This document shows, piece after piece, positions 1-13,200 of a stretch of DNA of 64,000 nt. Each line of letters opens with the position of its first letter. Position 1 is the stretch's first letter. The notes below the pieces were generated by a model. It saw only the letters and a list, made by a program, of their open reading frames with translations. It did no database searches and was not told the DNA's origin. This DNA is from Xenopus tropicalis. Its lineage: Eukaryota; Chordata; Amphibia; Anura; Pipidae. The position numbers and the translations under genes are program-made. Location: the NCBI RefSeq assembly GCF_000004195.4, contig NC_030677.2:44889142-44953141 (forward strand), in the 5' to 3' direction.

Positions 1-1158
1 TTGTTTGTGAAAGGTCATGTAAACAGTTTGCTTTCAATATCAGTTTTATGACTGATAAGGAACTGTATTTCCACATATCGCACTAGCCCCTCCACCATTT
101 TATATCAGATCTTTTGCTATATTTCTTATCATTGGCACTTTATAATAAAGCAAATCAAATTTTACAATGATTTCACTTTATAAAAACAAATTAACAATAA
201 ATATATTTATCTGTGTATTGTCATTAGTTTCTCATGGAGGTGTATTGTTTGGGGTTCAGAGTACAGTGCCATTTAAAATAAAGGATAATATCTTTTATGC
301 CCTTTGCACATTTACATTGAATTGAATTCAGTACTATTGTCTTGGTGTGAATATTTGGGGGGGTGATAATATGAGAAAGCACTGCGGACACACACACCAC
401 ACACACACACGCACACACCTACACCTACCTTAAAAAAAAAAAGGTTAAATGGCTCCTAATAAAAATTTACGCTAATGTTTGTAAAAGTGAAAGGGTCCTC
501 AGATTGTAAGCTCCAGCGATGTATAAATAAAGCATAATAATAAAATAAGTATTGGATATTTATTTGCCTCTTAATCTACCCTTTACTATTAGTATAATGT
601 TATATTGTGATACTCTGTCACCGGAATTATCAGGAGGGGCAGTAATATTGCTCATTGACTATGAGCACAAAAGCCACACAGAAGCATTAGCTAGTTGTCA
701 CAGAGTCTCTGAGCAGCTGGTATAGTTCTGGCAATCCAAAGCCTGCTGCAGTGTCATCTTGGGGAATCATCTGGCTATCCTGCCATGCAGTAAGTAAAAG
801 AAAATGACAGACTATATGTGATCTACTTTACATGTACAAACAGTAAATTATCATTGAAAGTTATTTTCAGAAACAAATGGCACCTACCAATTAACACCTA
901 GAATTGTCCGTAATCCTGCACATCTGCCTCCCTTTAGAATACTCGGCAGAATGCTTTAGAAAACAGTAATAGAAAAATCATTCACGTTTTCCTAATACAT
1001 ACAGTGACCTAGGATGGTTATTATGAATTGCGTTAGCAATAGAAGTAACTGGAAAGATTACATACTTTATTACACCAATTCATTTATTGGCTTTATATAG
1101 TACATTTATATTTCTTTTTATGACATAATTTAATAAAATTTTTATTCATTTTTTACAG
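1..1158 (+). other. irf2: irf2 intron 1 (partial)
   Basis: Intronic sequence between the unseen first exon and the first coding exon. It holds a CA-rich microsatellite at about 391-419 and poly-A near 433-442. I see no other recognisable feature. Confidence 0.7.
391..419. repeat. (CA)n microsatellite
   Basis: An imperfect CA dinucleotide run (cacacacaccacacacac then gcacacacc) in irf2 intron 1. Confidence 0.9.
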
Positions 1159-1269
1159 TTGCATTCTTGTCATCTTGGAACAATGCCAGTAGAAAGGATG
1201 CGAATGCGACCTTGGCTAGAAGAACAAATAAATAAAGATCTAATTCCTGGTTTAAAATGGTTAAATAAG
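1159..1269 (+). CDS. irf2: irf2 first coding exon (5' UTR 1159-1182, coding 1183-1269)
   Basis: The acceptor is ttttacag at 1151-1158 and the donor is aag|gtaaga after 1269. The exon codes residues 1-29, starting [11 protein letters not shown] and ending GLKWLNK, in phase 0. The start ATG at 1183 has an A at -3. It includes the first two DNA-domain tryptophans (W11, W26). Intron 1 upstream is incomplete in the window. Confidence 0.95.
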
Positions 1270-4200
1270 GTAAGATTTTTGCCTGTGTATTTCAGTATGT
1301 GTAAGCTATGTCAGAATAGTCTGTGGTCTGGACCATAGTGCCAACAGCTCGACAATATTCTGGTGGTCAGTTGCTTGTCTCAGATATGCTTTGGTTCTGT
1401 TCTGCTCCTAAAAATTTGACATACAAAGGCAAACCTTTGTTTTGCATGTTTCCAAGGACAGGGGTTATTTTTGTGTATGTGAATGGACAAATCATGAAGG
1501 TGGGGGATAAATTATTATCTGTCATTTTCTATTTTTGTATCCGTGACAAATAGCTGCTACTAGTAGCTCTGTGTGTCCTAGCCCTTAGTGGACTCCAGGT
1601 CCCAAGCATTCTTGACAGTAGACCACAAGCCTGCTATAGTTGTTTTTCATGTATTCAAACTATTTCTATAATATCATATCAAAATATTTTGTGTTTCATT
1701 TGCATTATTTATACAGTTAATTTATAGGCAAAATATTTAGCATTTGTTTTTCACGTAGTAATAGTTTTGGTGTATTCATACTGCTATTTTCTTTTTTTGT
1801 AACTTAGATTTTTATTGGTTTTTTATGCATTTTAGTCATGACAGGCATTCAAAAGGTCAATAATGGCAATATAACAATACAATTATACAGGTCTGGTAGA
1901 TTGACCATATCACAAAGTATAGAAAAGGCCTGTTTCTTGACACTTGGCAGCAATCATTAGCAATATAATGTAAAAAGTAACAGTTGCAATTGCAAATAAT
2001 ACTGAAAAGGGAGGAGAGGAAGGGGGGGAACAAAGGAAAGGGGGGAATATACAGGGAGAGAAAAGTGTGGGTCCCTTGGGAGGGGGAGAGTGGAGGGTTA
2101 TGGTTGTAGGTCAGATAAGAGGTTAGTCCTGTATGGGATGTGTCTTACTTTATCTCCTTATGTTGGCTATATAATAATCCCATCTGGACCAAACCCTCTC
2201 CCATTGTTTACGTCGGTCGTAAATATTGGCCGTCATGAGTTCCATCTCCCTCATGTCCCTCACACTCAGAAGCACATCCCCTAGTCTAGGGGGTACGGGG
2301 TCCTTCCACTTTTTAGTAATCGCCAGTCTGGTGGCTGTTAGAACGAAGTTTGTTAGCTTCTGCTCCACGGCTTTATTGTCTAAAATTGGCCTACCCACAA
2401 GAGCAGTATAGATGTCAAGTGGAGTTTCTTTGAACAGGATTCTGGAGAGTATGCCCTCTATTTCCTTCCACAGTGATGATATTATGGGGCAATGCCACAT
2501 GGTATGCTGTAAGGTTCCCTGTTCGCCACAATTTCTCCAGCACAGTGGAGAGGTGCCCGGGAAAATATGGCTAAGTTTAACAGGTGTATCGTACCAGAAA
2601 AACATAGTTTTATATATGCTTTCCTTTTGTCTAACACAAGTCGCTGTTCGTCTCGCATTGTCCCAGATATCTGCCCATTCATCTAGGGGAAGGGTCGTGG
2701 AAGTGATTTCTTCCCACTTTAACATATAAGAATGTTTGGGGAAGGGATCCTCAGGGAGGGTAGTTAAGAGTCTATACAAAGTGGAGATCAAGGCTCTCCG
2801 TGGGAGGCCTGTCATGCAGAGTTTCTCAAAGGGGGTGAGAGACAGGAGGGATGGATCTTTTGGGAGGTTTAGCCTGTATAAAGTGGAGAATTTGTAGGTA
2901 TTCAAAGAATCGTGAGTTGGGTATTTGTTTTGAATTTCAGCAAATGACCGCTGTTTCAGCGTCAGTGCATACCGCTATTTTCTATGGCATTAGCTACCAA
3001 TGTTTATATTTTTTTCACTTCGTAAGTAATCTACTTATTTATCCCCAACAAAAAAACAAAGAAAAAAGGATGTAAGCATAACAGTAGTTAGTTTTTATTG
3101 TGTAGGAAAGCCTGATACATATAACCAAATGCCATGGTTTATAAATATGCAAAATATAAATAAATAAATTGAGGATTTCTTATTTTCTGCATGTACTGTT
3201 GGCTGTGTAAAGGGCAACGCATATGGATGCATATCCTGTGTTTATCAGCCTTGTGTAACTTACCTTTAGCTGGTGTTTACTCAGCACACAGAAGTTGATA
3301 ACAATCATTTATATGTATTGTTTACCCCAGGCTTTTTTTTTCTTTTTAACAGCATGAAATGCAGATAGCCAGTTGTATGCAACTGAATATTGCATAGCAG
3401 AAAGATATATGATACTTATTTTCCAGTTAGACCAGTTGAGTTATATTTGAGAGTTTGTTAACTAGGAGCGCTCTTGGGTATCAGCTTACTCCAGTTTAAA
3501 TAAATATATAATGTATATGTTGTTATAATGACCATATATCCTAACCAGCAGAACCAGATTAAAGGCATGAGAACACGAACAGCAGTATTTTTTCCCCCTC
3601 TATCGATGGATGTGTCTTTTTTCTGGATACAAATAGCTGTGTAACATGTATAAATCAGTGGTGTATCAATGCTGCTTTCTGCTTATTACCCATAAAGTCA
3701 GCCCACGATACCAGGACACTACACACTCACGTGGCTTAGCAATAGTTGTTCATCAGGGTGTAGCAATACACTGTGGTTACCATATCAGTATGTACAGTTG
3801 CTTGCATTCCTTTCAGAAGACATTGCTGCATTGTACTAGCCACATTAAAAAGAGCTGGTGTTTGCTGATAAATATGTATTTCATTGGGTTTTCTAGTGAA
3901 AAACAAATTAAATTACCCTGTTAGGGCCATGGCACATGGGGCACTTTGTTTTGCAATAGAAAATTGCTATTCTGTGGGTGACCAAGCATCTAAAAATGCC
4001 TTTTCATTATGAATTGTGGGAATTGCTACAGGTTAAACAAATAATGTAATCATGCATAAATGCAAAAGGCATTTCCCTATGGTTTGCAATGAAAAGGTTT
4101 TTTGGGGGTGCTTTGTCGCCTGCAGAAAGCACAATTTCCCATGGCTTGATGGGTAGAAACACCCGTGATAGATCTCTGCTATCGTGGGGCGACAAACTGC

Positions 4201-7200
4201 TCCGATAAGGCTTTCCACTGGCAACAATAGGAGTCGCATTGCTTATTTTCCCTGAAGTCACGCAAAGGCGATGCAAAGGGCTTTCCACTGGCAACTCCTA
4301 TTGTTGCCAGTGAAAAGCCTTTTCAGAACAGTTTGTTGCCCGCCATAGCAGAGATCTATTGCGGGTTACTCAACTGCTACGTGGATTCTTGCCCTTAAAG
4401 GAAAAGTAACACTAAACATTTTTAAGTAAAAAATCTATTTTACCCTGCCCCAATAATTGCCCTATCCTACAAACCATTTAGTATTTTGAATGCTTTATTA
4501 GAAAATACCTGTTAAAACTTGGCTTCCGGTCATTTGAACAAAGGCGATAAGGCGATGCAGGGGAAGCATCCACTATGCGGCGAGCGATTGATCGATCCTA
4601 GCCTTCCTTCTGTATAGGATATATCCGATATTTTCTAATAAAGCATTCAAAATACTAAATGGTTTGCAGGAAAGAGCAATTATTGGGGCAGGGTAGAATA
4701 GATCTTTTACTTAAAATTTTTTAGTATTACTTTTTATTTAAGTGCCATTGCCCAATAAAGGCATTCTGTCATGATTTTTGTGGTATATTTTTTATTTCTT
4801 AATTACATTGTTTACATGGCAAATAATTCACCCCATAACAGTATTCCTTTAAGGTTAGGGTAGATTTGGAATCGTTGGCAAGCTCACTTGGCATATGACA
4901 GGAGTGTATCCGTCAAAAATGCAGCTGTTCGTGTTTTAGAGTAATACATATCTGTTACTTGATAGGGCCAGGACATTTTTGGCCATTTTGTCACTCTCCC
5001 ATGGAGCTACAAAAACACCCTGGTGACAAAACTCTTACATTGGCCCTGCCTGTAGGGGCAGGAATGTGCCCATTGAGTTTAAGTAGAATGCATAATTTGC
5101 TTTTGGTATGCGAAAAATGCACTAGTTCATACTTTGAAGGTAACACATTACTGCCCAAGAGGCTTAAGTTTTTTTTTTTTTACAAATATGGTTATTTTGT
5201 TCTCTGTATTTCAAGGGATGCCTTTTACTCTTTCTGTTATTTTTATGGGCAGTGTTGGGTGCCCATCGGAACGGCATCCATCGGATTATGAACGGCATTG
5301 GCACGTTGATGTGGTCCCTGACGGCAGAGATTTCTGGATAACTTAGATCACATAAAAGACGGAAGCAAAAATCCCTTGTTTTTTTTTTTTTTTTTTTTTT
5401 ATAACTTCCTGAAACTCCAGTGTACTTATTCTACATCAAAGTACTGCTTCTGTGAACCTTTAAGGAAGTCCTTTCTAAAAATAAGCACATCTTAAAGAGG
5501 CAGTACACAGCCTATAATCACACGTTTGCTGAAAATGGACACAATAAATAGGATTTGTGCTGAAAGTGTTCATGTCATTTAAAACTATCTATATTTTATG
5601 ATAAAGCAATGATGGATTTTTTTTTTTTTTTAATTCATTTTCATACCATGTAGATCAGTTGTTTAGTCGATCGGGCAGGTTAGAAAATTTTGGTTGGACA
5701 ATGATAAAATCTGTGCACATATTGTGTATTTGACGATATCCTTGGGGGCCAACAGTAGAAGTGACTTTGGTATGATTGGTGCCTGCCAACTATTTCCTCT
5801 GATTTGCTTTGAGGAAGATCTGTCTGCCATATTGCCTGACTTGTCTGTATGCTGGTAGCAAATTCAGTGACAATGAGTAGGAACTGTGACTCTTTAGCTT
5901 TCCACTCATTCTTGCATTTTCTTGTTTTATTTAAGTTGTAGTAGTGGATATATTCACTGAGAGGTATTTTCAGATAGAAATATTGTAGTTTGTACAGATG
6001 CTGCCAGTCAGAGCCAGTACAGATGAGTAGTATAATGAATATGGGGCATTTTGCTTCTTCTTCTTGCATTTTGCTGCTATTGCAGATTTAAAGGCCCGCA
6101 GCATGCTTCTGAGCTGATACCATATCAGCCCTGCACAACTGGAGTGATGCTTTTTTTATAGTCACAGTTTGCTCTCTTTACACTCTGTCCCCTTCTGCTC
6201 CCTTCAGTTTCATTCATTCATTCATTTCAGTTAAAGAACCAGCAATTTCAAAAATATTTTGGTTCATCAGGATCAGACAAATTTTGATCAGCTTTTGATT
6301 TTGCACAGAAGCTAAAAGTTCCTCTTCTCAATGGCGCACATAGATGAAGCTATTTTGGTTTATTATTAATAATGTACCCCCTTTGTCAACATTGGTTTAA
6401 TGTATTTGGTTTGTGCCGAACATGCGTATTGTTTAATTAGGAAATATGTATTTTTTTTTTATATTTGTTGCACAAAAAATAATAGGAAACTATGAATTTA
6501 AAGTAAATCTATATTTTACTTTCTGCTGGTTCTACACACATAATCAAAACAAATCAGCAGTCCCTTGAAAGCCCTCTGTATAAACAACCCCCCTTATTTA
6601 AAAAAGACTATGATTTCACTTTTCCGATTTTGGTAAAGGTATTAAAGTAAACATGTAATTTGACTGTTAATAATTGGCTAGATATGATTTGATAGACTTT
6701 TGTATCTACTTTTCAGGAGAAAAAGATATTTCAGATTCCATGGATGCATGCTGCTCGTCATGGCTGGGATGTTGATAAGGATGCTCCTTTATTCAGAAAC
6801 TGGGCTATACACACAGGTATTGACTTCATTTATTATATTCTATGGATGAAATATTTATTTTTGGACTATGCATGTTTCAGTCATGAGGCAAAGTGACCTT
6901 TCCTCAAATGGCACATTATTGGGGTTGCAAAAAGCTGCCTCTGGTAACATTAACAGCCAAATTCCATTTTTTGACTATTCTAGTGTAGACATTGATACCC
7001 CCTCAACCTCTTTTCCTGCTCTGACAGGAAATCGACAAGTAATGGGGGAGGTGTTGGGGCATGCCTGGGTGCAGGCACATGGAGCAGATTTCAGTGCTGA
7101 AACACAGTGGCTCCAGGTGCAGTCAATGGGTTGGAATGATTCAAACATAGGAGATAATTTTTGATCTGCGTTTATCCACAGGCCTAGAGGGGCTGTTCAC

Positions 7201-10200
7201 CTTTTACACTCTGTATATCATACTAATAGTTAAGTTATTCTGAGACAATTTGCAATTGGTCTTTTTTTTTTTTTTTTATTATTATTTAGCTTTTTATGTA
7301 GAAGCTCTCCAGCTTGGTATTTCAGCAGCTATCTGCTTGCTAGGGCCCAAATTACCCTAGCAACCTGGCTTTGATTTGAATGAGAGACTGGAATATTAAT
7401 AGAAAAATGGTCTAACAGTAACAATAAAATTGTAGCCTCGTAGACCAATCGTTTTTTGGCTTCTGGGGTCAGTGACCCCCGTTTGAAAGCTGGAAGGAGG
7501 CAGAAGAAGAAGGCAAATAATTTAAAAACTATAAAAAAGAAACAATTGAAAAGTTGCTTAGAATTAGACATTCTGTAACATATTAAAAGTTAGCTTAAAG
7601 GTTAACAACTCCTCATATTTAGGACAAATGGGTCCCTTAAATTGAACCATTGTTCCACCTGCATTTGTTGCTATATGTTTTTTTTTTTTTTTTAGAAAAA
7701 CAACAAAAACTGAAAGGCTGCATATTATTTACAGGTATAGGGTCTGTTATCTGGAAATCTGTTATCCAGAAAGCTCTGAATTACAGGAATGCCATCTCCT
7801 ATAGACTGCATTATAAGCAAATAATTATTTTTTTTTTCTAAAGAACCTTGTACTTGATACAATTAATCCTTAATGGAGGCAAAACAATCCTTTTGGGTTT
7901 ACTTAATGTTTAAATGATTTTTTAACAGACTTATCCAAAAAAAACCCAGGTTCTAAGCATTCTGGATAACAGGTCCTTTACATGTACAGACAGTATCCTA
8001 ATGACTAAAGCTGGCCATACACGTGGCGATCGAAACATCGTCAGATGTGCCACACACCATTCAGGGCTGAATCGGCAGGTAAGGAGGTAGAAACAATAGG
8101 ATTTCTACCTCCTTCTGCCGATTCAGCGCTGAAGGGAGATTTTTATCAAGCGCCTTCTATGGCGCCCAACGAAAATTTGCAACTGGTCCGATCGGCGAGT
8201 CGGCCGATATCAGCAGCTTCCTGCGATATCGGTCGACTCGCCGACATACCATACACGCACCGAATATTGTACGAAACGAGGTTTTGTACGATATTATCGG
8301 TGCGTGTATGGCCACCTTAAGCTGTAACTATTTTATCAGATCATCAAGGGTATGTCATTGATTTGGTTGACCAAAGTAATTCAGTCTGAGTCTGCATAAA
8401 CCATCACAGGGGGTTGCTGCTTGCCTGAAGGCACTTCTAGTGTGGGTGAGATTGCTAGTAGTCATGTTGTCTGGTTAACTCCCCTGATATAAACACACAC
8501 ACACCAACAGCAATTCTGGCTTCAAATTGTCAGTTGCAGTGTCACTTGCTGTCTCCCTGTCCCTGGTGCGGGTGGTTCTTACTATATTAGATTATTAGGG
8601 CTGTGATTTTGGGGAAATCACGGCGCCACGTATGCCATCCCACCGGCGATTTACATACTCGCCGGTTGGATGGCATTTTGGGGAGATTCGTCGCCCGCAA
8701 CAAGGGAGAATTTTTGCGGGCGACTAGCCTCTCCGTCTGCCACAGCCCTTATAATCAGAGGTGATGCTATACATTTATGTAATTACAGATAAGCTTTTAT
8801 AGTCATACCTGCTCAAGTTGTGTTTGTGGTTTTTTTTTTTTTTTTTTTGAAGGGAAGTATCAACCTGGAATAGACAAGCCAGACCCAAAGACATGGAAAG
8901 CAAACTTTCGCTGTGCTATGAACTCTTTACCAGACATTGAAGAAGTTAAGGATAAAAGTATGAAAAAAGGAAATAATGCTTTCAGGGTGTACAGGATGAT
9001 CCCAGTAGCAGAAAGGCCATCAAAAAGAGGTACGCCTCTGGAATTTCTATTTTTTTTTTAATAGTTTTCTTACAAATATTATATGTGATGTGCTGCTTTT
9101 TGAGATTGTAGTGATTTAGCAGTATTTACCAGGCAGAATAGGGAGCCTATGTCATGGTTAATCCTCCGTGCCAAAACATTTTTTTCCTCAACACCTCAAA
9201 TTTATTTGGAGGATTAGCTCAAAACATTAACGTAACTGCCTCAAGGTACTTACTGCAAAATATGTAACCCCCCCCCCCCCCATCCTATTGCATTGCCGAC
9301 CAACATGCCTTCTTTGGCTAATGCCAGATATGGCCTTTTTTATGTTTCGTATTTTCTCCGCCTAAAAACGCAGCACAACCCACACAGCCCCTGACTATGG
9401 CGTTTTTCAGCCTAGTACTGGTGACGTAGCAAATCCTGTTTCCCATGGTGCTAATAGTGCGAAATAGTAAAAACGCTGTGTATTTCCGCAAGGTCTGGCA
9501 GCTGCCTTTGTGTACACATAGGAATAGGTTGCTGTGCAAATAACGGCGTATTTTGGCAAACGCATGAAAAGTCCATGTTAACATATTTACGCACGGTGTG
9601 TTTTCCATCAAGACTGTTTAAGTTATTTCTACGGATTATGATATCGTGCATTTTTCAGCCGCCGAGAGAATTAGAAAATACGCAACGTAAAAACGCCACG
9701 TCTGGCATCAGCCTAACAGCATGATAGCTGTGCTGACGGCTGGCCCTGTGGGGGTGATGGGCCATAGTGTTCCCCTATAGTTCTGCTGTTGGCCCAGAAA
9801 TGAATTTCATAGTAGGTATATATGATGTTTTTATCACTATTATTTCTATGTCTAAGAAAAGATTAATATATTTAATTGAATAATAATGATCTAAAAAGCA
9901 GGAAATCATTTTTTACATATGTCCCATAGTTTAAGAATCCCAGCTGTACCCCCATGTGTTGAGTTTAGCATAGCTATTGATGTTAAATAGTCCCAGTTAC
10001 TCTGTTAGTTAAGGGGTTAAATGTGCACTCTACACCCAAATAGCAGTTTACTGGTTGTAAAAGAGATTGAGAAATAGTGGATTTATGAAAAGTACAAACA
10101 TGTTTCCGGCGCGGGGAAGATTGCGTAACACTAAAAGCAATGAAAGCTGCTGCCAAACCCCCGGAAAGGGACACTGGGTGTGTGTTGTGCCTAGATAACA

Positions 10201-13200
10201 ACATGGGTTATATTATATGAAGAAAAAAATACTCTTGTTTTACTGGCTACTAAGCTACCTGTTTTGCTGTTATAGGTAAAAAAAACAAAGCAGATAAAGA
10301 AGACAAAATCAAACTGGAACAGGTAAAATCTTTACCATATTAATTCCATATTATTAAAATTTCATTGCTTAATTCTGTAGATGCTATAATCCCTATAATG
10401 CTTAGTCTTCCTATTCAAAATTCTGAATGTGAGTGTGTGAGTTCATATAGATTTGGCACACCTAACCTAGAAATATCAGTGAAGGCTCATGTAAAGAATG
10501 GTTGCATTGCAGTTTATTTTCCAAATGTAAGTAAAAACAAGCAAGACATGATGGACACAGTTTAGGACCGCGTCCAGGGAGGAATTTACCTACATTACCT
10601 TTGGTCAGGCTTCCCATTATCCATGTGTTTAGACCCCAGCAGACATTGCTGTCTCTCACTGGAGGTCATGTAGTTGAATGTTGTCGTAACATTATGGCCA
10701 CGCCACAAATTGTGCTTCTGCTACAGGGACTTGTTCAGTGACTTGATGTAACGGGTATCATTGCTGAGCCCAGGGCACAAAATCATCCTGTTGGCTCCAG
10801 GTCATTTGGGGTATCTGGATATGGCTTATACTGTGTATGGGGCTGGGAAAAACATACCAGATTTCTTAACCTCTGTAATACTTTCTCTATTAATAACATT
10901 GGCATCAGTACCATCTGGCACTGCAAATTATTACAGAGAGGTGGTTATACGGTGTGCTCTGAGTGCAGTATAGTTTAGCATTTGTCAGTTTAGAGGGGAT
11001 TTTGGTATCCTAAACTAGTCCTTAACTAGTTTGTAAGTCTTTTGCAGGACTATGACCTGGATTTAGGGGCACATTTACTAAGCCACGAACGGGCCGAATG
11101 CGTCCGATTGCGTTTTTTTCGTAATGATCGGTATTTTGCGATTTTTTCGGAAAAATGTCGCGACTTTTTCGTTACTAATACGATTTGTGCGAAAAAACGC
11201 AAGTTTTTCGTAGCCATTCCAAAAGTTTCGCAAAATCTGGCGATTTTTCGTAGCGTTAAAACTTGCGCAAAAAGTTACGCTTTTTTCGTAGCGTTAAAAC
11301 TTGCGCGAAACGTCGCACCTTTTAAGTTTTAACGCTACGAAAAAGGCGCAACTTTTCGCGCAAGTTTTAACGCTACGAAAAAATCAGCAGATTTTGCGCA
11401 ACTTTCGGAATGGCTACGAAAAACTCGCGTTTTTTCGCACAAATCGTATTGGTAACGAAAAAGTCATAAAGACGCCGAAACAATCGCAAAAAATACGAAA
11501 AAGTCGCAAAATGTTCGTTTTCAAATCGGAATTTTTCCAATTCGGTTCAGATTCGTGTCGTAGTAAATGTGCCCCTAAGTGTAATCCAAACTTTGGTTCT
11601 GCTTGTTGCAATGTGTGTGTATTTTGTACAGGAAGAAGCTACTGAAGCACCAGCACCTTCAATGAATGGATCATCTCTGGGACCCCTACCATATGCCATT
11701 TATAACCAACCAATAAAAGCTGAAGTTGATAGCACTGTGAATATTTTAGGTAAGTACTTTGGGTAGTTATTCTTTCACTGTATGTTTATTATCACTGATA
11801 TAGCTGTGACACTAACAAAAACATTAAAGGATCCTGTCTTATTTACTTTGGTACTAGATGTTGCCTGCTGAACAATGCAGGCTAGGGAGTATTTCCAGGC
11901 CCACAGCCTTTCCCAGCCCACCCAGCCTTCAGTGTTTGTGTGTGCATTCTGGATTTCCTTTGGTTCTCCCCTTAGTTGGAAGCTTGTTGGAAACAGCACA
12001 TAGGATTCCTAGCATGCCCAAATGTCACTCCTTCTGGTTACTAAGCCTGTCTAAAATTGGCCATACATGCACCGATTTTCGGACTGTGTGTGGGCCCTAG
12101 ATTTTCGTCCCAATATTTCGTACCATGGGGATCAGTTGTTTAGCTGATACAGTAGATTAGTCAGGTTGGAAGTCACTTACATAAGATTGGTGTCAAATAT
12201 TTCATGGTCAGAACATCCTCCGATTTGTTATTTTTGGGGTTTTATTCTACAATTTCAGTCTGAATTTTTGTTTTAGGTAGTTGCATTTAAACATATCCTA
12301 ACGTTCGTCGGAAGAAGAATAAAATCTGAACGTGTATGGGCACATATATTCCCCCAGAGATCATAATGGTGCACACCACTAACAAAAAAATACAACCTGG
12401 GTGCAAGAGCCATATAAACTAAAATATTGCAGGAGTAATGCCAGCACACACAGAGTTTCATACAAATGTATATAAAATGATATTTATTAAGAAAAAAAGA
12501 GCAAAATAAACATAGCAAGCCTCAACGTTTCAATCTATCTATCCCTTTCCCCACTGGCAGCACCTGAAGATAAACAGGGGAAGATAAGAGAAATAACAAA
12601 GGCGTGGGCTGCTGCTCTTTGCAGGAAGGGGGAGACTGCACATATAGCTTGTAATGCCTGCACAGGTTACATATTATTTTGGAAACTACTGTCGCATAAC
12701 ATTTACTTGTGAAAGTGTACTTTCCCTTTCATGATGTGATGTTTGTAGTAGTGCAGATCCGGAGTATCAGAATGACATTCTGTTTTGCAGATTTTTCCCC
12801 CTTTTAATGTCAGTACAGGTTTTTTAGCCAAGGGCCACTACCTGCCTGACTGTGCCACACTAGTGTGACAGCACTACTGCTGATTGTGTGTAAGCGCTGA
12901 TCAGCCATGAAAACTCCCTGGTGCATTTTTTCCTTTCACTCTGTGTATAATGAAACTGATTCCTGACAGATCAGATGCATGTTACATTCGATGTGTTTCC
13001 TGTGCAGCCGCAAGCTTAGTCATTCATAACATTCTGCAACTGCATTGCTCACTAATGTCATATACAGCAGTTATACATACATGTTTCTGTGCTGTGCCGT
13101 GCCTGCATGAATTGTCAGCTACTAGCCGCCACCCATAGGGCCATAAATAGCTGCATTGAAGGTAGCGTTACTGTAAGGTACCATATTCTGTATTCATATA

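Noticed and set aside
11042..11645. Overlapping frames on both strands around 11.0-11.6 kb
   Set aside because: They lie in the GGGGC palindrome; frames on both strands are the by-product of its fold-back structure.
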